64,000 nucleotides of DNA from Bursaphelenchus xylophilus (GCA_904066235.2 CAJFCV020000004.1:2604001-2668000), one strand, 5' to 3'. Shown: positions 22,895 to 34,859, counted from the stretch's first letter. A program made the numbers and translations. The notes: generated by a model not told the origin, from the sequence alone.

Positions 22895-23268
22895 GTGGCT
22901 CATGTACGATGCTTGGGATAGCTTATCACCCATTTTGAGGTATTTTACTCACCCAAATGATGTGTAGATAAAAGTTATGGATCTTCGTTTTTTGCCCTCA
23001 AATGTTGGTCTTTTATATGTTACAGTAACTCAGGGTAACGTAAGCTAGCGTCAGAAAGAGCTAAAAGTACAAAAAATTGACATATTTCAAGCCTTTGTCA
23101 AGTCTCTGCCGAGCCTTCGTCGAGCATTCGTCAATAATCCAACGGCTTTGCCAGGCCTTGTAGGCACTTTCTACGGCCTTTTTTTGACGTATTCACCGGC
23201 ACTACGCCCCGTATCGATAGATTTTTGTGTTAACCCGAACTGTCGTCGAACCGAAGTCGGGAGAATTT
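22895..23268. mobile_element. Family D element, one terminus missing
   Basis: In the orientation opposite to 9962: GATAGCTTATCACCCATTTT, TTATATGTTACAGTAACTCA, CCTTCGTCGAGC units, GCCTTGTAGGCACTTTC, then CGCCCCGTATCGATAG and the terminus AACTGTCGTCGAACCGAAGT. Confidence 0.65.
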
Positions 23269-23885
23269 TTAATAAAATTTGACTCAAATTTAGGGCAAAC
23301 TTTTTTCAAGACAAGCGAAAAAGTTGAAAATCGCGCTTTGCAGAAAGAATCGAACCCAGGACTATAAGAAAATTTGAGGTTTCTTTACAGCTTTGGTAAA
23401 AATCTGGCCGAAAATCCTTTTTCCTCTTACTCTAAGTTTAGCGCTGTAACACTCCATATCCGGTCGATAAAAATAAAAAGACAACAACGTCTTTGCTTTG
23501 ATTTCGTTTGAAAATTTTTTAAAAAAATGTTCTCTAACCAACTCTACTCAATTTCCCTGCTCTCTCATCTAATCTCCAATTTTAATCTCACATTCTGTTC
23601 AAGTTATTCCTAACAACTCAAGACAAAGAACGTCCTTTTATTTATTTCCGACCAGGTTTATCAACGCTTGTTGAAAAAACGGGTAAGAGGACACGTCATA
23701 ATTGCCGAGTCATTTAGCCTTCGGACACCTGTCGTTCCGTTTGCTTTTCTGGGTCCGTCCCGCCGAGTGAAAGTGCGATTTTATGGAGGAGATGGATTTA
23801 ACAGAGACCATTAAAGTTAAATTATAAGTATATAAAAGGATATAAAAGTATAATACCAAAAAAATCTTCAGTCGGCGTTTGTATG
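23269..23885. other. No gene; weak family A-like remnant
   Basis: A phrase like AAATCGCGCTTTGCAGAAAG near 23329 recalls family A. The remainder is featureless. Confidence 0.3.
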
Positions 23886-24508
23886 ATGGCGTCCGGGTCA
23901 ACGACAGTTCGGATGAACACAAAATAGAGGCGTAGGACAGGTCGAGACCTTAAAGCGGTTACAGAGATGAAAACTTTTTGGCCATATCATTGCCAGTGTT
24001 GTGTGGAAAAAATGGCTTTGTTTAGAAACATTACTTTCTACAGCAGAAATAAGCATGAAACTTTTAAGGCCAAAACTCGTCCAAAAGTCTCAATTTTTCG
24101 CCGACTTTCGATCTATGTGGAAACGTTAGTCTCTGCGGTAAAATATTATAAGAAGTGCTTACGAGGCCTCGCAAAGCCGTTGGATACTCGGCGGACGCCT
24201 GGCGAAGGCTCGGCGGAGACTTGGCGAAAGCTTGGCGGCGGCTTGAAATATGGCCACTTTTTATAATCTTGGCTATTACTAACTCTAGCTTTCTTGACCC
24301 TGAGTTATTGTAACATATAAAGGACAAAAATGAGTACGTGTGAAATACCTCAAAAATATATGATACGCTATCCTAGAACCCAAGCAATCTTATTATTTCT
24401 GCTAAATAAGCCTTCTCTTAGCCTCTGCCATGCATAAAATCACGGACCGACGCGATATAGTATCGTTGACCCGAAATGCCGCTAATCCGAAAAAGTCGTA
24501 ACGCCGAA
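23886..24508. mobile_element. Family D element with an inserted family A fragment
   Basis: The left terminus GGGTCAACGACAGTTCGG and the right terminus CGCTAATCCGAAAAAGTCGT bracket the family D landmarks. Bases 23950-24150 are family A sequence (CACGAAAC-type block, CCGACTTTCGATCTATG) without its own ends. Confidence 0.6.
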
Positions 24509-25205
24509 TTTTTAGTCTCAAACCCTTTAAAAGTCCCGTTTTTCGGCTAAAACTTTGTGTGATCTCATAGTTTCCTCAAAAACTGCAAAATGTTAGGAGA
24601 AAAATAGAATTTGACGTATGTTACGAAAAAAATTGCACCAAAACCACCATTCGACACTTTCAAGAGCCAAATCCGACCTCTCGATTTCTTCAACTCGCCG
24701 AAAACTCTTTTGGCACATGTTCTGTTTGAACATAATTCGGCCGGGAAATCATGACAAATGGGAAATTGAAAGCGACGAATTGGCCTTTCAATTAGGCGAG
24801 TCACGCAAAAGTACGAAAACACTTTCAAAAAAATGAGAGGTAAAAGCTTTTGTTCTGCGGGTATCTATGTTTTGGTTTACGAGAAGATTGTCCCAATTGA
24901 GACACTCCGATTTTTCTGACATTCTACACCCCCATTTTGTGTAGACCGTGTATAAAGTCCTGAAAATTTTAGCTCGCCCATTTCAAGGGCAGCCAAGATA
25001 TTCAACGTTCTGTGCCGAGCTCTCCATTACAATGAACGGAGCTACCAATTTTTGGGCACTTACAACATCACAATTGACGCGGGGATCATCAGCGAGATAT
25101 ACAAAAAAGGTACTTGATTTCGAGGGCATTTGAGTCGGACAGTGATGATAGTTCAAAAAAGACTCTGAAAATATCGGCGCTACGACTGATGTCAGCTAAG
25201 GTGAA
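24509..25205. other. No gene seen
   Basis: Intergenic DNA without supported exons. Confidence 0.3.
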
Positions 25206-25425
25206 AAACAAATGAATGAATTCAAAAGTCTTCGCCAAGCCTCCGCCGAGCATCCAACGGCTTCGCCAGGATTCGTAGGCACTTTTTACAACTTTTTTTG
25301 GGCATCTACCTGCCCCACGCCTCGTATCGATCGATTTTATGTTGACCCGAACTATCGTCGACCGGAAAAAAGTCTTCGCCAAGTCTCCGCCAAGGCTTCG
25401 CCGAGCACCCATGTTCACAAGGTGA
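25206..25425. mobile_element. Family D fragments, two head-to-tail pieces
   Basis: GTCTTCGCCAAGCCTCCGCC through to the terminus AACTATCGTCGACCGGAAAA is followed directly by a second AAGTCTTCGCCAAGTCTCCG piece. Confidence 0.55.
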
Positions 25426-26861
25426 CGACAAGCCCGATAACCCAGTAAGCAGACAACATGAAAGCTCAAAAGTTAAGTGATTTATTCAGGTGAAAGGAGG
25501 CCTTTTGTTGGGTAGCCCCACGCAGGAAACTATTAGGTTGATTCAAAAGTTTTTCCACATGTCTTTAAAAAATTTTAAAAAATTTAGACCAAAGCCAGTG
25601 GGCCTGATATATATCTTGTTAGAAAGAGGGCTGTTTGTAGATTATAGTAGATTAATAACTTTTTACAACTTAGCAATTTGTAGTAGTAGCGCCGTGTTAA
25701 ACCTTAACTACTCGAAGGAAGAAAAAGTAAACCGCCGGCGTTACGTCTAGAGTGGCTGTATCTTCTTAATATTCTAGAATATGGTATGCCTGTATGTAAT
25801 CTCTATGGCATCGACGACAATTTGCTATAGGGCTAGTCGAAAAATTTTTAGTGCGAAAAATCAAAAATTAGGGTCTGGCAAAAGTAGACCCTGTAGACGC
25901 AGCTATTAGAAGCACTAAGTGATAACGCTTTCTGTTATTGTAGTGTATGAGTAGCACTACAACGCCAATGCTAAACATTCGCGCTAGCTTTAGCTATGCG
26001 GCAGAAAAATCGAATCTTTTTAATCTACCAATATTTTACGTAATTTAGGGGATTTTTACAAAAACGTTTTCTGTTCATTACTCTCGCCCGGTATCCTAGT
26101 TATTTAATAAATAATGGATCCTACTTGACATATACTATCAGTTGCTAGACGCGCTAAGCTGAAGGTCCTCTTGAAATACCATTAAAAAAATTACAAAAAT
26201 TCGCCTAAAAGTGCAGTTTATGCTACTTTTCTACCTTATAAGGCAATTTCAGTTGGTGACTTTTTGAATGTATCATCAGCATACTGTCTTTGTACAACCT
26301 GAATGGCAGCCGAGTCAAAAAAATCTAACTCCTTTCAAAAAATTTTTAAAAATCTGCTTTTGATCGGTAGCTCGGCTCTCCGGCCAACTTTATGGGATGC
26401 TACAAAAAACGTCAGTGTAGATATAAGTAGAGCAATAAATTCAGAAGAAACTACAGCCATCCCCAGTACGAATAACCCAAAATCCGAGACTTTTTAGTGG
26501 GCTGGAAAATTGCTAGGGCCCAGGATATTCACGATGACACAAACGGAGAAATTTTTAGTATTTTTGAAATATTCTGAAAGGAAGCTTGTAGAAAATAAAA
26601 TGCCACGAATCAAAAATTTTGCAATGTTCTGCCCCATACATCTATGCTTTCAGTTTTAACGTACATTCAATCAGGCTCCAGGAATTTTATTTTGAAGTGT
26701 CTCAAAAAAATGTGTAAAAACTTTTGTATCAACCTAATACAATAAAATCTGAATAAATGCAGATCGTTCCTGGTGGGAAAATGCACGAAGCTCAGTCGAT
26801 TTTAGGCCTCACACAAGGCCTAAAATTCCAGGCATTGTAATTAATACCTGGAAAACCTTTT
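25426..26861. other. No gene seen
   Basis: About 1.4 kb of AT-rich DNA with no repeat termini, exons or RNA genes that I can support. Confidence 0.3.
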
Positions 26862-27030
26862 TGGGTCTCCGCCGAGCCTTCGCCGAGCGTCCACCGGCAA
26901 TCCAACGGCTTTTCCAGACCTCGTAGGCACTTCCTACAACTTTTTATGGGTATCTACCTGCCCTACGCCCCGTATCGATCGATATTCTGTTGACTCAAAC
27001 TGTCGTCGACCCGAAAAGTCGGGACGCGGT
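26862..27030. mobile_element. Family D fragment with terminus
   Basis: Contains GGGTCTCCGCCGAGCCTTCG, CGCCCCGTATCGATCGATAT and the terminus TGTCGTCGACCCGAAAAGTC. A different MITE follows five bases later. Confidence 0.6.
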
Positions 27031-27034
27031 ACTA

Positions 27035-27288
27035 GGCGGGCCAAAAAGTCTTGACATGTCTGCACAGTGCGCCGTCGTGCATGCAATTTGTCGCGCGGCG
27101 ACAAGAAAAATTTACGGTGCAATGCGACACCGCACAGTGCAAAAAAGATTGTTTTGAAAAGGGTAAACAACGCACAGTGCGTTCTTCATTCGCACCCCGC
27201 CAAAGGTTTTATCGCGCGACACCTCGTCGCGACACCGAATTCATGCGCCCGCACGGTGCGAAAACATGTCAAGACTTTTTGGCCCGCC
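27035..27288. mobile_element. Palindromic MITE with GGCGGGCCAAAAAGTC ends
   Basis: 254 bp flanked by TA on both sides. The inverted ends GGCGGGCCAAAAAGTCTTGA extend through ACATGT. The interior contains several GCACAGTGC or GCACGGTGC mini-palindromes. Non-autonomous; single copy in the window. Confidence 0.82.
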
Positions 27289-28119
27289 TAGTAAATGCCA
27301 CCATGTATACGAAAAATCATCAAACGACTAACCAACCGGTTGATAAAGTTTATTCAATCATTTGACATAATATTTTGTTCAAAACAATACAAATTTATAA
27401 TAAAAATAAAAATGAAAAAGATACTGGAATTATGTTTGTTATTGACAGTGTAAGGTAATTATTGCAACAAATGTCGCGTTGAAAGAATTTTAGTACAAGG
27501 ATGGAGAAGTTTTGGGGGAGAAAATCAATCTCCATTTTGAAAATCAAAAAAAAAATCAATTGTTTAAAAAAAAATATTGCAAAAAAAGACTAAAAACACC
27601 ATGAATATAGGACTAAATACCCGTAGAACAACCCGAAATAGTCGAAATACCAATTGAAAATGGATAAATCATCATTTTTTTATTGAAAATATGTCATTTT
27701 AGCCAAAAAAAAAATAAATAATTTTTTAGAAAACTTGTAAAATACGGCCTGAAATTAACAGCCAGTGCTATAACATAGTCTTAAACTGCATATTCAAAAA
27801 TAATTTTTTAGATGTTATCCATTTCCAACCAGATTTACAACCTTCATGAATGCTGATAAATAACGTATAAAATGGGTGGAATGTGGGCGAAAAAAACTCA
27901 TATGTTTCGGTTCGGTAGACATTATAACATATCCAGCTTTGGTTCAGAATACGCTGTACAAAATTTGAAAGATGCTTTTGTCCAAAAAAAATGCAAAAAT
28001 CATCAAATTTGGGGCAAAAATAAGGTAATTTTTCGAATTTTTGGCGAAAAAGATTCAAATATGTAATATTTTCCGTATAGAAAACAAATTGGGATATCGT
28101 AATAGCATCCTGCATAATC
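27289..28119. other. No gene seen
   Basis: AT-rich DNA downstream of the Ly6-like gene, presumably including its 3' UTR. No canonical AATAAA was placed. Confidence 0.3.
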
Positions 28120-29262
28120 TCATCGTATCCTGAACACTACAACTAAGCAAAACATTACCAAAAAATATGTTATACTAGACCTACTAGAGCTGTTACAGAG
28201 AGGCGTAGAGCACAGACAGACCTGCTGAAAAGCTCTTCGTTCCTCCATGTAGCCCGGCTGAATGTTGCGTGTGAACGTCTGAAGCTCCGCGCAGCCGTCC
28301 CGATCCGATGGGATGTCATAATTTACGCGTTGATCGCAGCCTGCGCCCATCCAAAATCGGCGAGTTGCAACCTGGAAAAAAAGCGATTTTTAGAGTGAAA
28401 AAATGGTCAGTTTATTCCACTGAATGTTCCTAGGACCATCTAAATTGATTGTTGGGGCAAGTGTGGCGTTTTTATAAGAAAGTAACATTTTATACGATGA
28501 AAGGTGTTTTGAGGAAATTCCGACTTTTTTTGAAAAATCATGGAAATTTTGGTAGTGGTGCAATGATAGAATATTGAATAATATGGTATGCAAAAAAATT
28601 GTCAGGAGTGAGATTTTATACGATGAAACAGGTTTTTTTCTAATTTTGGGATTTTTGAGAAATTATGAAAAATTAAAATCATGAGTGGCTAAAAATACGC
28701 TAAGTAAATCTTCCATTTTGTCTAACAACAGATAAGAGGACATTTTATACGATAAAAAAACCTTTATTGTCAAAAATTTTATTTTTTGAAGTGTTTACCT
28801 GCATGCTAACCGTGACACACGTATCTTGCTGAGCCGAACACTCCACCGGCTCCATCTCGCACCAGGGTTCAATCAAGTTCTGTCGGACCCGAAATTGGTC
28901 CAATTGCGTGGTGTCGCCGGGTACCATGACACAAGTCATACACTGTAGGCGATGTCTACTATGCCTGCTCAAGGGCAACGAATGAACGGCCGCTGAGGCT
29001 GGAGGGAGAAGGAGGATGGTGAGGAATATCACAGAGAGTAGCCTCAGGGAGTTTTTTGCTGAAAATTTTTGTTTGAAATTTTGAAAAATTTGCATATTTA
29101 AAAATTTGGGATTTTAAATTTTTCAAAAATTTGCATAAATAAAAAACCAGAAAATGAGTCCTAAACTCAAAAACAATGGGAAATAAAAAAAATCTTACAG
29201 TATAAGTACTGTATTCGGCGCAGCGACCCGTAGAATTTTGGGCAACGGCACCAAGCCAGCAT
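28120..29262 (-). CDS. Ly6/uPAR-domain GPI-anchored surface protein
   Basis: Exons on the minus strand are 29262-29199, 29058-28799 and 28371-28120, with phases that join cleanly to 191 residues. An N-terminal region leads into a hydrophobic stretch (about residues 26-45, with the core LLSVIFLTILLLPPASA) that fits a signal peptide. Residues from about 61 form a cysteine-rich domain with ten cysteines, opening LQCMTC and closing CSTPLCN, the C-x4-CN signature of the Ly6/uPAR three-finger fold. A short hydrophobic C-terminus ending in RIR follows, typical of a GPI-attachment signal. The family acts at the cell surface; the nematode ODR-2/HOT proteins are examples, but I cannot assign orthology. 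An alternative start at 29095 without the first intron would give a different N-terminus. The middle intron holds motif repeats. Confidence 0.8.
28480..28765. repeat. CATCGTATAAAATG-type motif array in the Ly6 intron
   Basis: Three copies of TTTTATACGAT(G/A)AA lie near 28488, 28615 and 28743, spaced about 127 bp, matching the period of the array at 29.4-30.2 kb but in opposite orientation. The copies lie within the intron 28372-28798. Confidence 0.65.
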
Positions 29263-29291
29263 TTGCCCAAGAATGGGCAATGGAGGGGAAG

Positions 29292-29293
29292 CT
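29292..29293 (-). promoter_or_regulatory. Probable spliced-leader acceptor of the Ly6-like gene
   Basis: ATTACTTTCAG on the minus strand precedes a 29-base leader and the first ATG at 29262. It supports the three-exon model over the alternative start at 29095. Confidence 0.5.
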
Positions 29294-29439
29294 GAAAGTA
29301 ATTCGGATAAAAAAATCAAATGGAAACGAGGGAACCACGTAAGAAAAAAGGGTAAACGGTCGCTTTTCAGATTATAATTTACACAAAAAATTTTAAAAAA
29401 AATCGTAAAATCACGAAAACCTCAAGCAAATTTTTATAA

Positions 29440-30215
29440 AATGTCGCCATATTTTTAAATCTAGAATTTTTGCCAATAAAATTTTTTGTGCCGACTACGA
29501 TAATTTTCCGATTATGAACTCTTTTTATAAGACCCAAAAAATCCCAAAACACTTTTCATCGTATAAAATGTCCCCAGATGTTGAAATCGCGAATTTTCAA
29601 CAATAAGATTTTTTTCTAAATAATCGGGCCTTCGCTGAAATCAAATTTTTTTTGACCCCCAAAAAGTCCCAAAAATTTTTTTGTCGTATAAAATGTCTCC
29701 ATTGGTTTAATTCTAAAATTTTCAGCGATAATATTTTTTATGCCTACTACGATAATTTTCCGACTATTAAATCTTTTTACCACTTCTAAAAAATCCCAAA
29801 ACATATTTCATCGTATAAAATGTCCCCAGATATTGAAATCGCGAATTTTCAACAATAAGATTTTTTTCTAGCTAATCGGGCCTTCGCTGAAATGAAATTT
29901 TTTACGACCCCCAAAAAGTCCCAAAAAAATTTTTTATCGTATAAAATGTATCCATCCTTTTAATTCTAAAATTTTCAGCGATAATATTTTTTATGCCTAC
30001 TACGACAATTTTCCGACTATTAAATCTTTTTATCACTTCTAAAAAATCCCAAAACATATTTCATCGTATAAAATGTCCCCATCTATTTAAATCCCGAATT
30101 TTCAGCAATAATATTTTTTGTGCCTACTACGATAATTTCCCGACTATAGACTCTTTTCATGCCCTCTAAAAAATCCCAAAACACTTTTCATCGTATAAAA
30201 TGTCACTTTCCCTCA
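29440..30215. repeat. Tandem array of about 126-bp units
   Basis: Six units each contain TCCCAAAA and then TCATCGTATAAAATGT or a variant. TCCC starts at 29542, 29667, 29794, 29919, 30047 and 30174. Two unit types alternate in the first part (one with GGGCCTTCGCTGAAAT, one with CCTACTACGATAATTTTCCG), suggesting amplification of a roughly 250-bp dimer. No coding function is apparent. Confidence 0.85.
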
Positions 30216-31075
30216 AAGTTCAGGTATATCCCAAAAATCCCATTCCTTCTTGTTTGTACCACTTCCCATCAATAACTAGCTCGACAATTCCCAAAACCGA
30301 TTAAAATTGGGTACAATTTTTAAAAAAAGTAAAGGAATGAACCCTTTTTCAATGCCCAGTGCAACGGAAACGTTGGTGTCGGGTCGGCACGCAAAATAAA
30401 AAGTCTATTTCCATATTAAAAATTCAAATTTAGGTCTGAAAATTAAAATTCTCACGTCAAGTTTGACAATTTCTCCGGAAAATTTTAAAAAATCCCAAAA
30501 TTTTTTTACTCATAAAACCAAAGGAAAACCAAAAAATACTTTTAAAAACCTCAAAAATGAGCTCAACGTGACATTTTTTCTTCTCCGAGTGGATCAGACA
30601 ATGATCATTTTGTCAGAAACGAAATCCCAAAATTTTGACGGCTCATTGTCAAACAAATGAAATGACAAAGGAATGGGAAGTAACAAGACTTTCAAAACCC
30701 CTTCAGATCTTTGGAAATGGCACGAGAGACTCTTCTAAAGTCATTTTGAGCATTTAAACTTTGAATGTCAGCGTTAAAATTTGAATTTTTTTCGAAGTAT
30801 AGGGAAATTACCGAGATTTTGGCCAAAATTTGATGATTTACACAAATTTTTCGAATTTTTTGGTGTTGAAATTTTTACTGAGGGTCCTCTATCGTATTCT
30901 CATTCCTTTTCTAAATATTTATGAAGAACTCAACCGCAAAAAATGCGATTTTTTCGAAGAAGTTTGCCAATTTTTTACTCGAAAAATTTCTTTAAACTCA
31001 AACTTTGGAATGCCTTAAAATTTTGTCACAACAACGCTAATAGACCATGTATTATTCTCTAAAATTTTCAGCCTT
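30216..31075. other. No gene seen
   Basis: AT-rich intergenic DNA. Confidence 0.3.
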
Positions 31076-31640
31076 CATTTTGAACCCTCAGCCGAGATAC
31101 TGAACGAGGTTTTTAGGCGAGACATCATGGAAAATGAGGAGAGACGGTCGGAGAAAAATACTTTTTTGTGCCAGAAAAAACGATTTTTTTTTTAAATTTC
31201 TTAATTTATTGTTTGAGAAAAATGGCAATTTTTATTTTTGAAAAATAAAAAAATATTTTTTTTTTCATTTTAAGACCAAAAAATCTCGATTGCCTTTGCA
31301 AACACAGGCCTAAAAATCTCTTTTGATACAGGGCGGAAGGCTGGCGGATACCCAAAAAAAGGTTGTAGGAAGTGCCTACGAGGCCTGGAAAAGCCGTCAG
31401 ATTATCGGCGGACACTCGGCGAAGGCTCGGCGGAGACTTGGCGGAGGCTTGAAATTTGTACACTTTTTCTAATTTTAGTTATTACTAACGTTAGTTTTCT
31501 TTACTCCAAGTTAATGAAATATATAAAAGATCAAAATTTGGGGGAAAAAATGAAGATTCATAACTTCTATCTAGATATTATTGATGTGAGTACATGTAAA
31601 ATACCTCAAAATATGTGATAAGATACCGTAGGACCCGACT
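31076..31640. mobile_element. Family A-like remnant followed by a family D fragment
   Basis: Bases 31090-31150 resemble the GAACGATCTTTG/GAGAGCGGTCAG block of family A in decayed form. Bases 31345-31640 follow family D (GGTTGTAGGAAGTGCCTACG, then GATGTGAGTACATGTAAAAT), ending at GGACCCGAC. Confidence 0.5.
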
Positions 31641-32089
31641 TTTATGTCACAACCCATCCAAAAAAATCGCTTTTTTCGGCAAAAAATTCTCTCAATTTTC
31701 AACAAAAAAAATTAATTTTCCACCAATTCTCCTTCATTGTTATGTCAAGTCAAAAATTAAAGTTTCCAAATTCCCCGCAACCCTTTTGTTCGCAATCAAA
31801 AATGGGAGAAATGCACCTGTTTTGGGTGCTATTTCGGTGTTCCCACGCCTTCAAATGCCGACGAGTGGACATCGAGAAGAGGGAATTGGAAACAAACCCG
31901 CTGCACTCCTTATACGGCAAACAAAACAAATTGCCACCTACAAGATGAAATGGAGACGGAAATAAATATTAAATACCGCTGACGAACATTTTGACCTGTT
32001 CTGGCGGAATGTGAAGGGATCATGCTGTAATTTAGGTGAGACGGATTTGAAGGTAAATTTTTGTTTGACGTGTTTTGTAAATTTTGAGA
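31641..32089. other. No gene seen
   Basis: Open frames in 31615-31965 lack splice signals and recognisable features. Confidence 0.3.
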
Positions 32090-32440
32090 TTTTTTGAAGA
32101 AAAAAATTAAAAAAAATTGTCGATTTAAAAAAAAATTGAAAAAAAAATGAAAAAAAAAAATTTGAAAAAAATGTCTATTTTTTGGGGAAAAATAAAAAAA
32201 ATTTGTCGATTTTTCATGTGGAAAAAAAAATGTAGATTTTTTGCGAAAAAATTTTTTTTTAAATTTGTCGATTTTTTTGCAAAAAAAATAAAAAAATAAT
32301 CGATTTTTTGGGTAAAAAATTGCCAATCTTTTAGAAAAAAATCGATTTTTTGGGGAAAAATAAAAAAAATGCTGATTTTCTGGAAAGAAAATCAAAAAAA
32401 TAGTCAATTTTTTGAAAAAAAATAAAAATGTCAATTTTTT
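32090..32440. repeat. Degenerate A/T minisatellite
   Basis: Imperfect units of about 35-45 bp of the form TTGTCGATTTTTTGGGGAAA alternate with A runs. A long minus-strand frame through it is Phe/Lys-rich by composition only. Confidence 0.6.
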
Positions 32441-32583
32441 AAGTCCACCGATTTTAACGAAACTTGACGAAAATGTGACTAATTTTTTCTATTCCTAGCT
32501 TTTATGCACTTTTCAGCCATCAAAAATCAGTAATTCTTTCCGATTTTTGGCCATGTTTTAAGCTCAAATACTAGTACATTTGT

Positions 32584-32743
32584 AAAGTCGCTGGAGTGAT
32601 TTTTGCGGCATGCACTGTGCGAAAACAACAACTCACTTTGCCCTGTGCAATATTTTGCTTTTTGCACCGTGCAATTTTTTGTTTTTTTCGGGCTGTCGCT
32701 TGCACCCTCACTTTTTCTACAAAAATTACTCCAGTGACTTTGG
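32584..32743. mobile_element. Family I palindromic MITE
   Basis: Ends AAAGTCGCTGGAGTGATTTT and the complement of CAAAGTCACTGGAGTAATTT. Internal blocks are GCATGCACTGTGCG and GCACCGTGCAA. Confidence 0.78.
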
Positions 32744-32929
32744 GAACAGGCTAGAGAACAGACTATTTGGTTTTACCGTATTTTAAAAATTTTGAGATTT
32801 TTTGAAAAAGAAAAAAATTTTTTTCAAAAGCTTGGCGGAAAATATGACTGTTTTCTCTTTCTATTGCTAGCTTTTACGTACGCCAAAAAAAGTCAATTGA
32901 TTTTTTCCGATTTTCGGTCAAGCATCATG

Positions 32930-33098
32930 CTCAAATGCCAAAGGGTCGACTTCAAAAGCGCGTTATTTTTGTGAAGGAAGGGCACGCCCTTCAAAACGGA
33001 CAGTTTTTCTAGGAGAGGGAGGTATTTTGCCACATTTTTTGATACTTTCCGGATGGAAAATGGTACGTTTTTTGCCACTGAGTCAGGTCAGCCACTCT
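32930..33098. mobile_element. Family B half-element, variant type
   Basis: The right half is standard B (TTTGATACTTTCCGGATGG, then AGTCAGGTCAGCCACT). The left part (AAATGCCAAAGGGTCGACTT) is not standard B but recurs beside B sequence at 40741-40775 (inverted) and 55829-55877, defining a subfamily. Confidence 0.65.
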
Positions 33099-33635
33099 AC
33101 TTGTAAAAATAAAAAAAGAACTGGCTCTCCCACCTTCCACCTCAACTCCACAATCCTCCTCCCTCCAATCAAACCATAAATGTCACCTCCCTCCACACAC
33201 AGGTACACAAATTTCCATACGTCAATAATAAAGCACGACAAGTGGTTATGTAAATATGGGACCCGAAAAAATACCTTTCTATTTCGCATTTCCGGCACGA
33301 CAATGTAATCGGATACACTGCTTGAGGGGTAAAAGTTTTTTTTGCGGAATAGATGTATGAAATGAATATGGGTGTAAAAACAAGGCAGTAAAAAAGGGCA
33401 ATGGGCAAGATGCATGTACAAAAAATATTTCCTGTAATCGTGTTTACGCAGAGTTTGAGTTTTTACACAATTTTTTTGGGTTCGGTTTACAAGGAGCGTT
33501 CTGGAAGTACCACGCTTGGCTTTTAATGCAAACTGTCCCAGACTTAAATTATAATTTTTTAACAAGGAGTATACACTCACTTTTATGGGGTATGGAGTAA
33601 TAGGCCGTGAATTAGAGCCCCGTTTGCGGAGGCGT
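33099..33635. other. No gene supported
   Basis: A 165-codon open frame runs on the minus strand (33083-33580), but it lacks recognisable domains, splice signals or start context. A family G scrap (TATGGGGTATGGAG) lies near 33584. Confidence 0.3.
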
Positions 33636-33985
33636 GGAAATCCGGCGCTACGACTTTTCGGGTCAGCGATACTATGGATCGCGTCGGTTCGTCGTTGTAT
33701 GCATGGGGGAGGCTAGGAGAAGGCTTAGATAGTAGAAATAATAAGATTCACCGGTCCTAGGATAGCTCATCACTTATTTTGAATTATTTTACATGTACTC
33801 ACATCAATAATGTCTAGATAAAAGTTATGGATCTTCGTTTTTTGCCGTCAAATTTTGGTCTTTTATATGTTACAATAACTTAGGGTCAAAAAAATTAAGG
33901 TTAGCAATAGTTAATAAAATTCGAAAAAGTGAAAATATTGCAAGCCTTCGCCAAGTTTCCGCCAAGCCTTCGCCGCGCGTCAAGA
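33636..33985. mobile_element. Family D element, one terminus missing
   Basis: Begins at the terminus GGCGCTACGACTTTTCGGGT and continues through CATGCATGGGGGAGGCTAGG and TTTACATGTACTCACATC to CTTCGCCAAGTTTCCG, where it breaks off. Confidence 0.65.
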
Positions 33986-34601
33986 AATTTCGGGCATTGC
34001 AAAGGTTCTCACAGCAAAAAAAAATTCATAAAATCTGTCATCAAAATTGCACATAACAACAATTTTTAACCTAATTTTTTTATGGCAACTCTAGGGAGTA
34101 CTACTAGTAGTATACAACTGTTTTTTGTCCCGCTGGTACATTCTAAATGGGTGTCATTGTGACGCATTTTTTGAACATGGTTCGAGCTAGACTAAAAATA
34201 GTGTAAATTTCAAGGCCGAATATCAAAAAAACTGTCCCATCAAGCGGGATGAGACCGGTGTAGATACTCGAAGAACAGTTTAAGGATTTTTTGACGTGGA
34301 GCCTATACCTCCTTCCAGCGCTCTCTGACTCGGTATCGTCGATACAAACTTTTATTTAGACGTTGTATTCTTCGCCTTGGAAGACTGTCAAAATACTACA
34401 ATTATGGGTATATTTTGGTTCTATTAGCTTAAGCAACTCTCGAGCTTTCTATTGGTATCAATATCTTGTGATTTACTATTAATCTTTATGTCAAAATATT
34501 GCAAACTATTTGGACAAAAACGAAATTGCACAGGGCAGAATGCCAAAAAAAATTCTAGGCTTTTTCATTGGGCGCCCGTTTTTCTTCTATTTTACCTTGA
34601 C
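33986..34601. other. No gene seen
   Basis: AT-rich intergenic DNA. Confidence 0.3.
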
Positions 34602-34757
34602 GTGCGCCGAGCGTCCGCTGAACATTCAACGGCCTTGCCAGGCCTCGTAGTCACGTCATACAACCTTTTTTTGATATCCACCTTCCCTACTCCCAGTATT
34701 GATGGATTTTGTGTTGACCCGAACTGTCGTCGACCCCAAAAGTCGGGGAGCGGTGAA
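34602..34757. mobile_element. Family D fragment with terminus
   Basis: From GTGCGCCGAGCGTCCGCTGA to CTGTCGTCGACCCCAAAAGT. It supplies the end missing at 33636-33985 and is in the same orientation, so the two may be one element split by about 600 bp. Confidence 0.55.
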
Positions 34758-34859
34758 TTTCTTCCGTCAAAAAACACATTTATTGTTAAAAATTATGGAT
34801 AGACTAACATTGGACAGCTAATTTTTACAAGTTCTTTATCAGAGAAACTCTGTGGATTA

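Noticed and set aside
28120..29262. Secreted toxin of the three-finger type
   Set aside because: The fold is shared, but the GPI-like hydrophobic C-terminus and nematode context indicate an ordinary Ly6 surface protein.
29440..30215. CRISPR array
   Set aside because: Units are 126-bp tandem repeats without unique spacers, in a eukaryotic genome.
31910..32434. 174-codon Phe/Lys-rich ORF
   Set aside because: It is the translation of an A/T minisatellite; composition explains it.
33083..33580. 165-codon ORF as a gene
   Set aside because: No domain, signal, splice site or start context; it overlaps the end of a family B fragment. Long frames of this size occur by chance in 47 kb on two strands.
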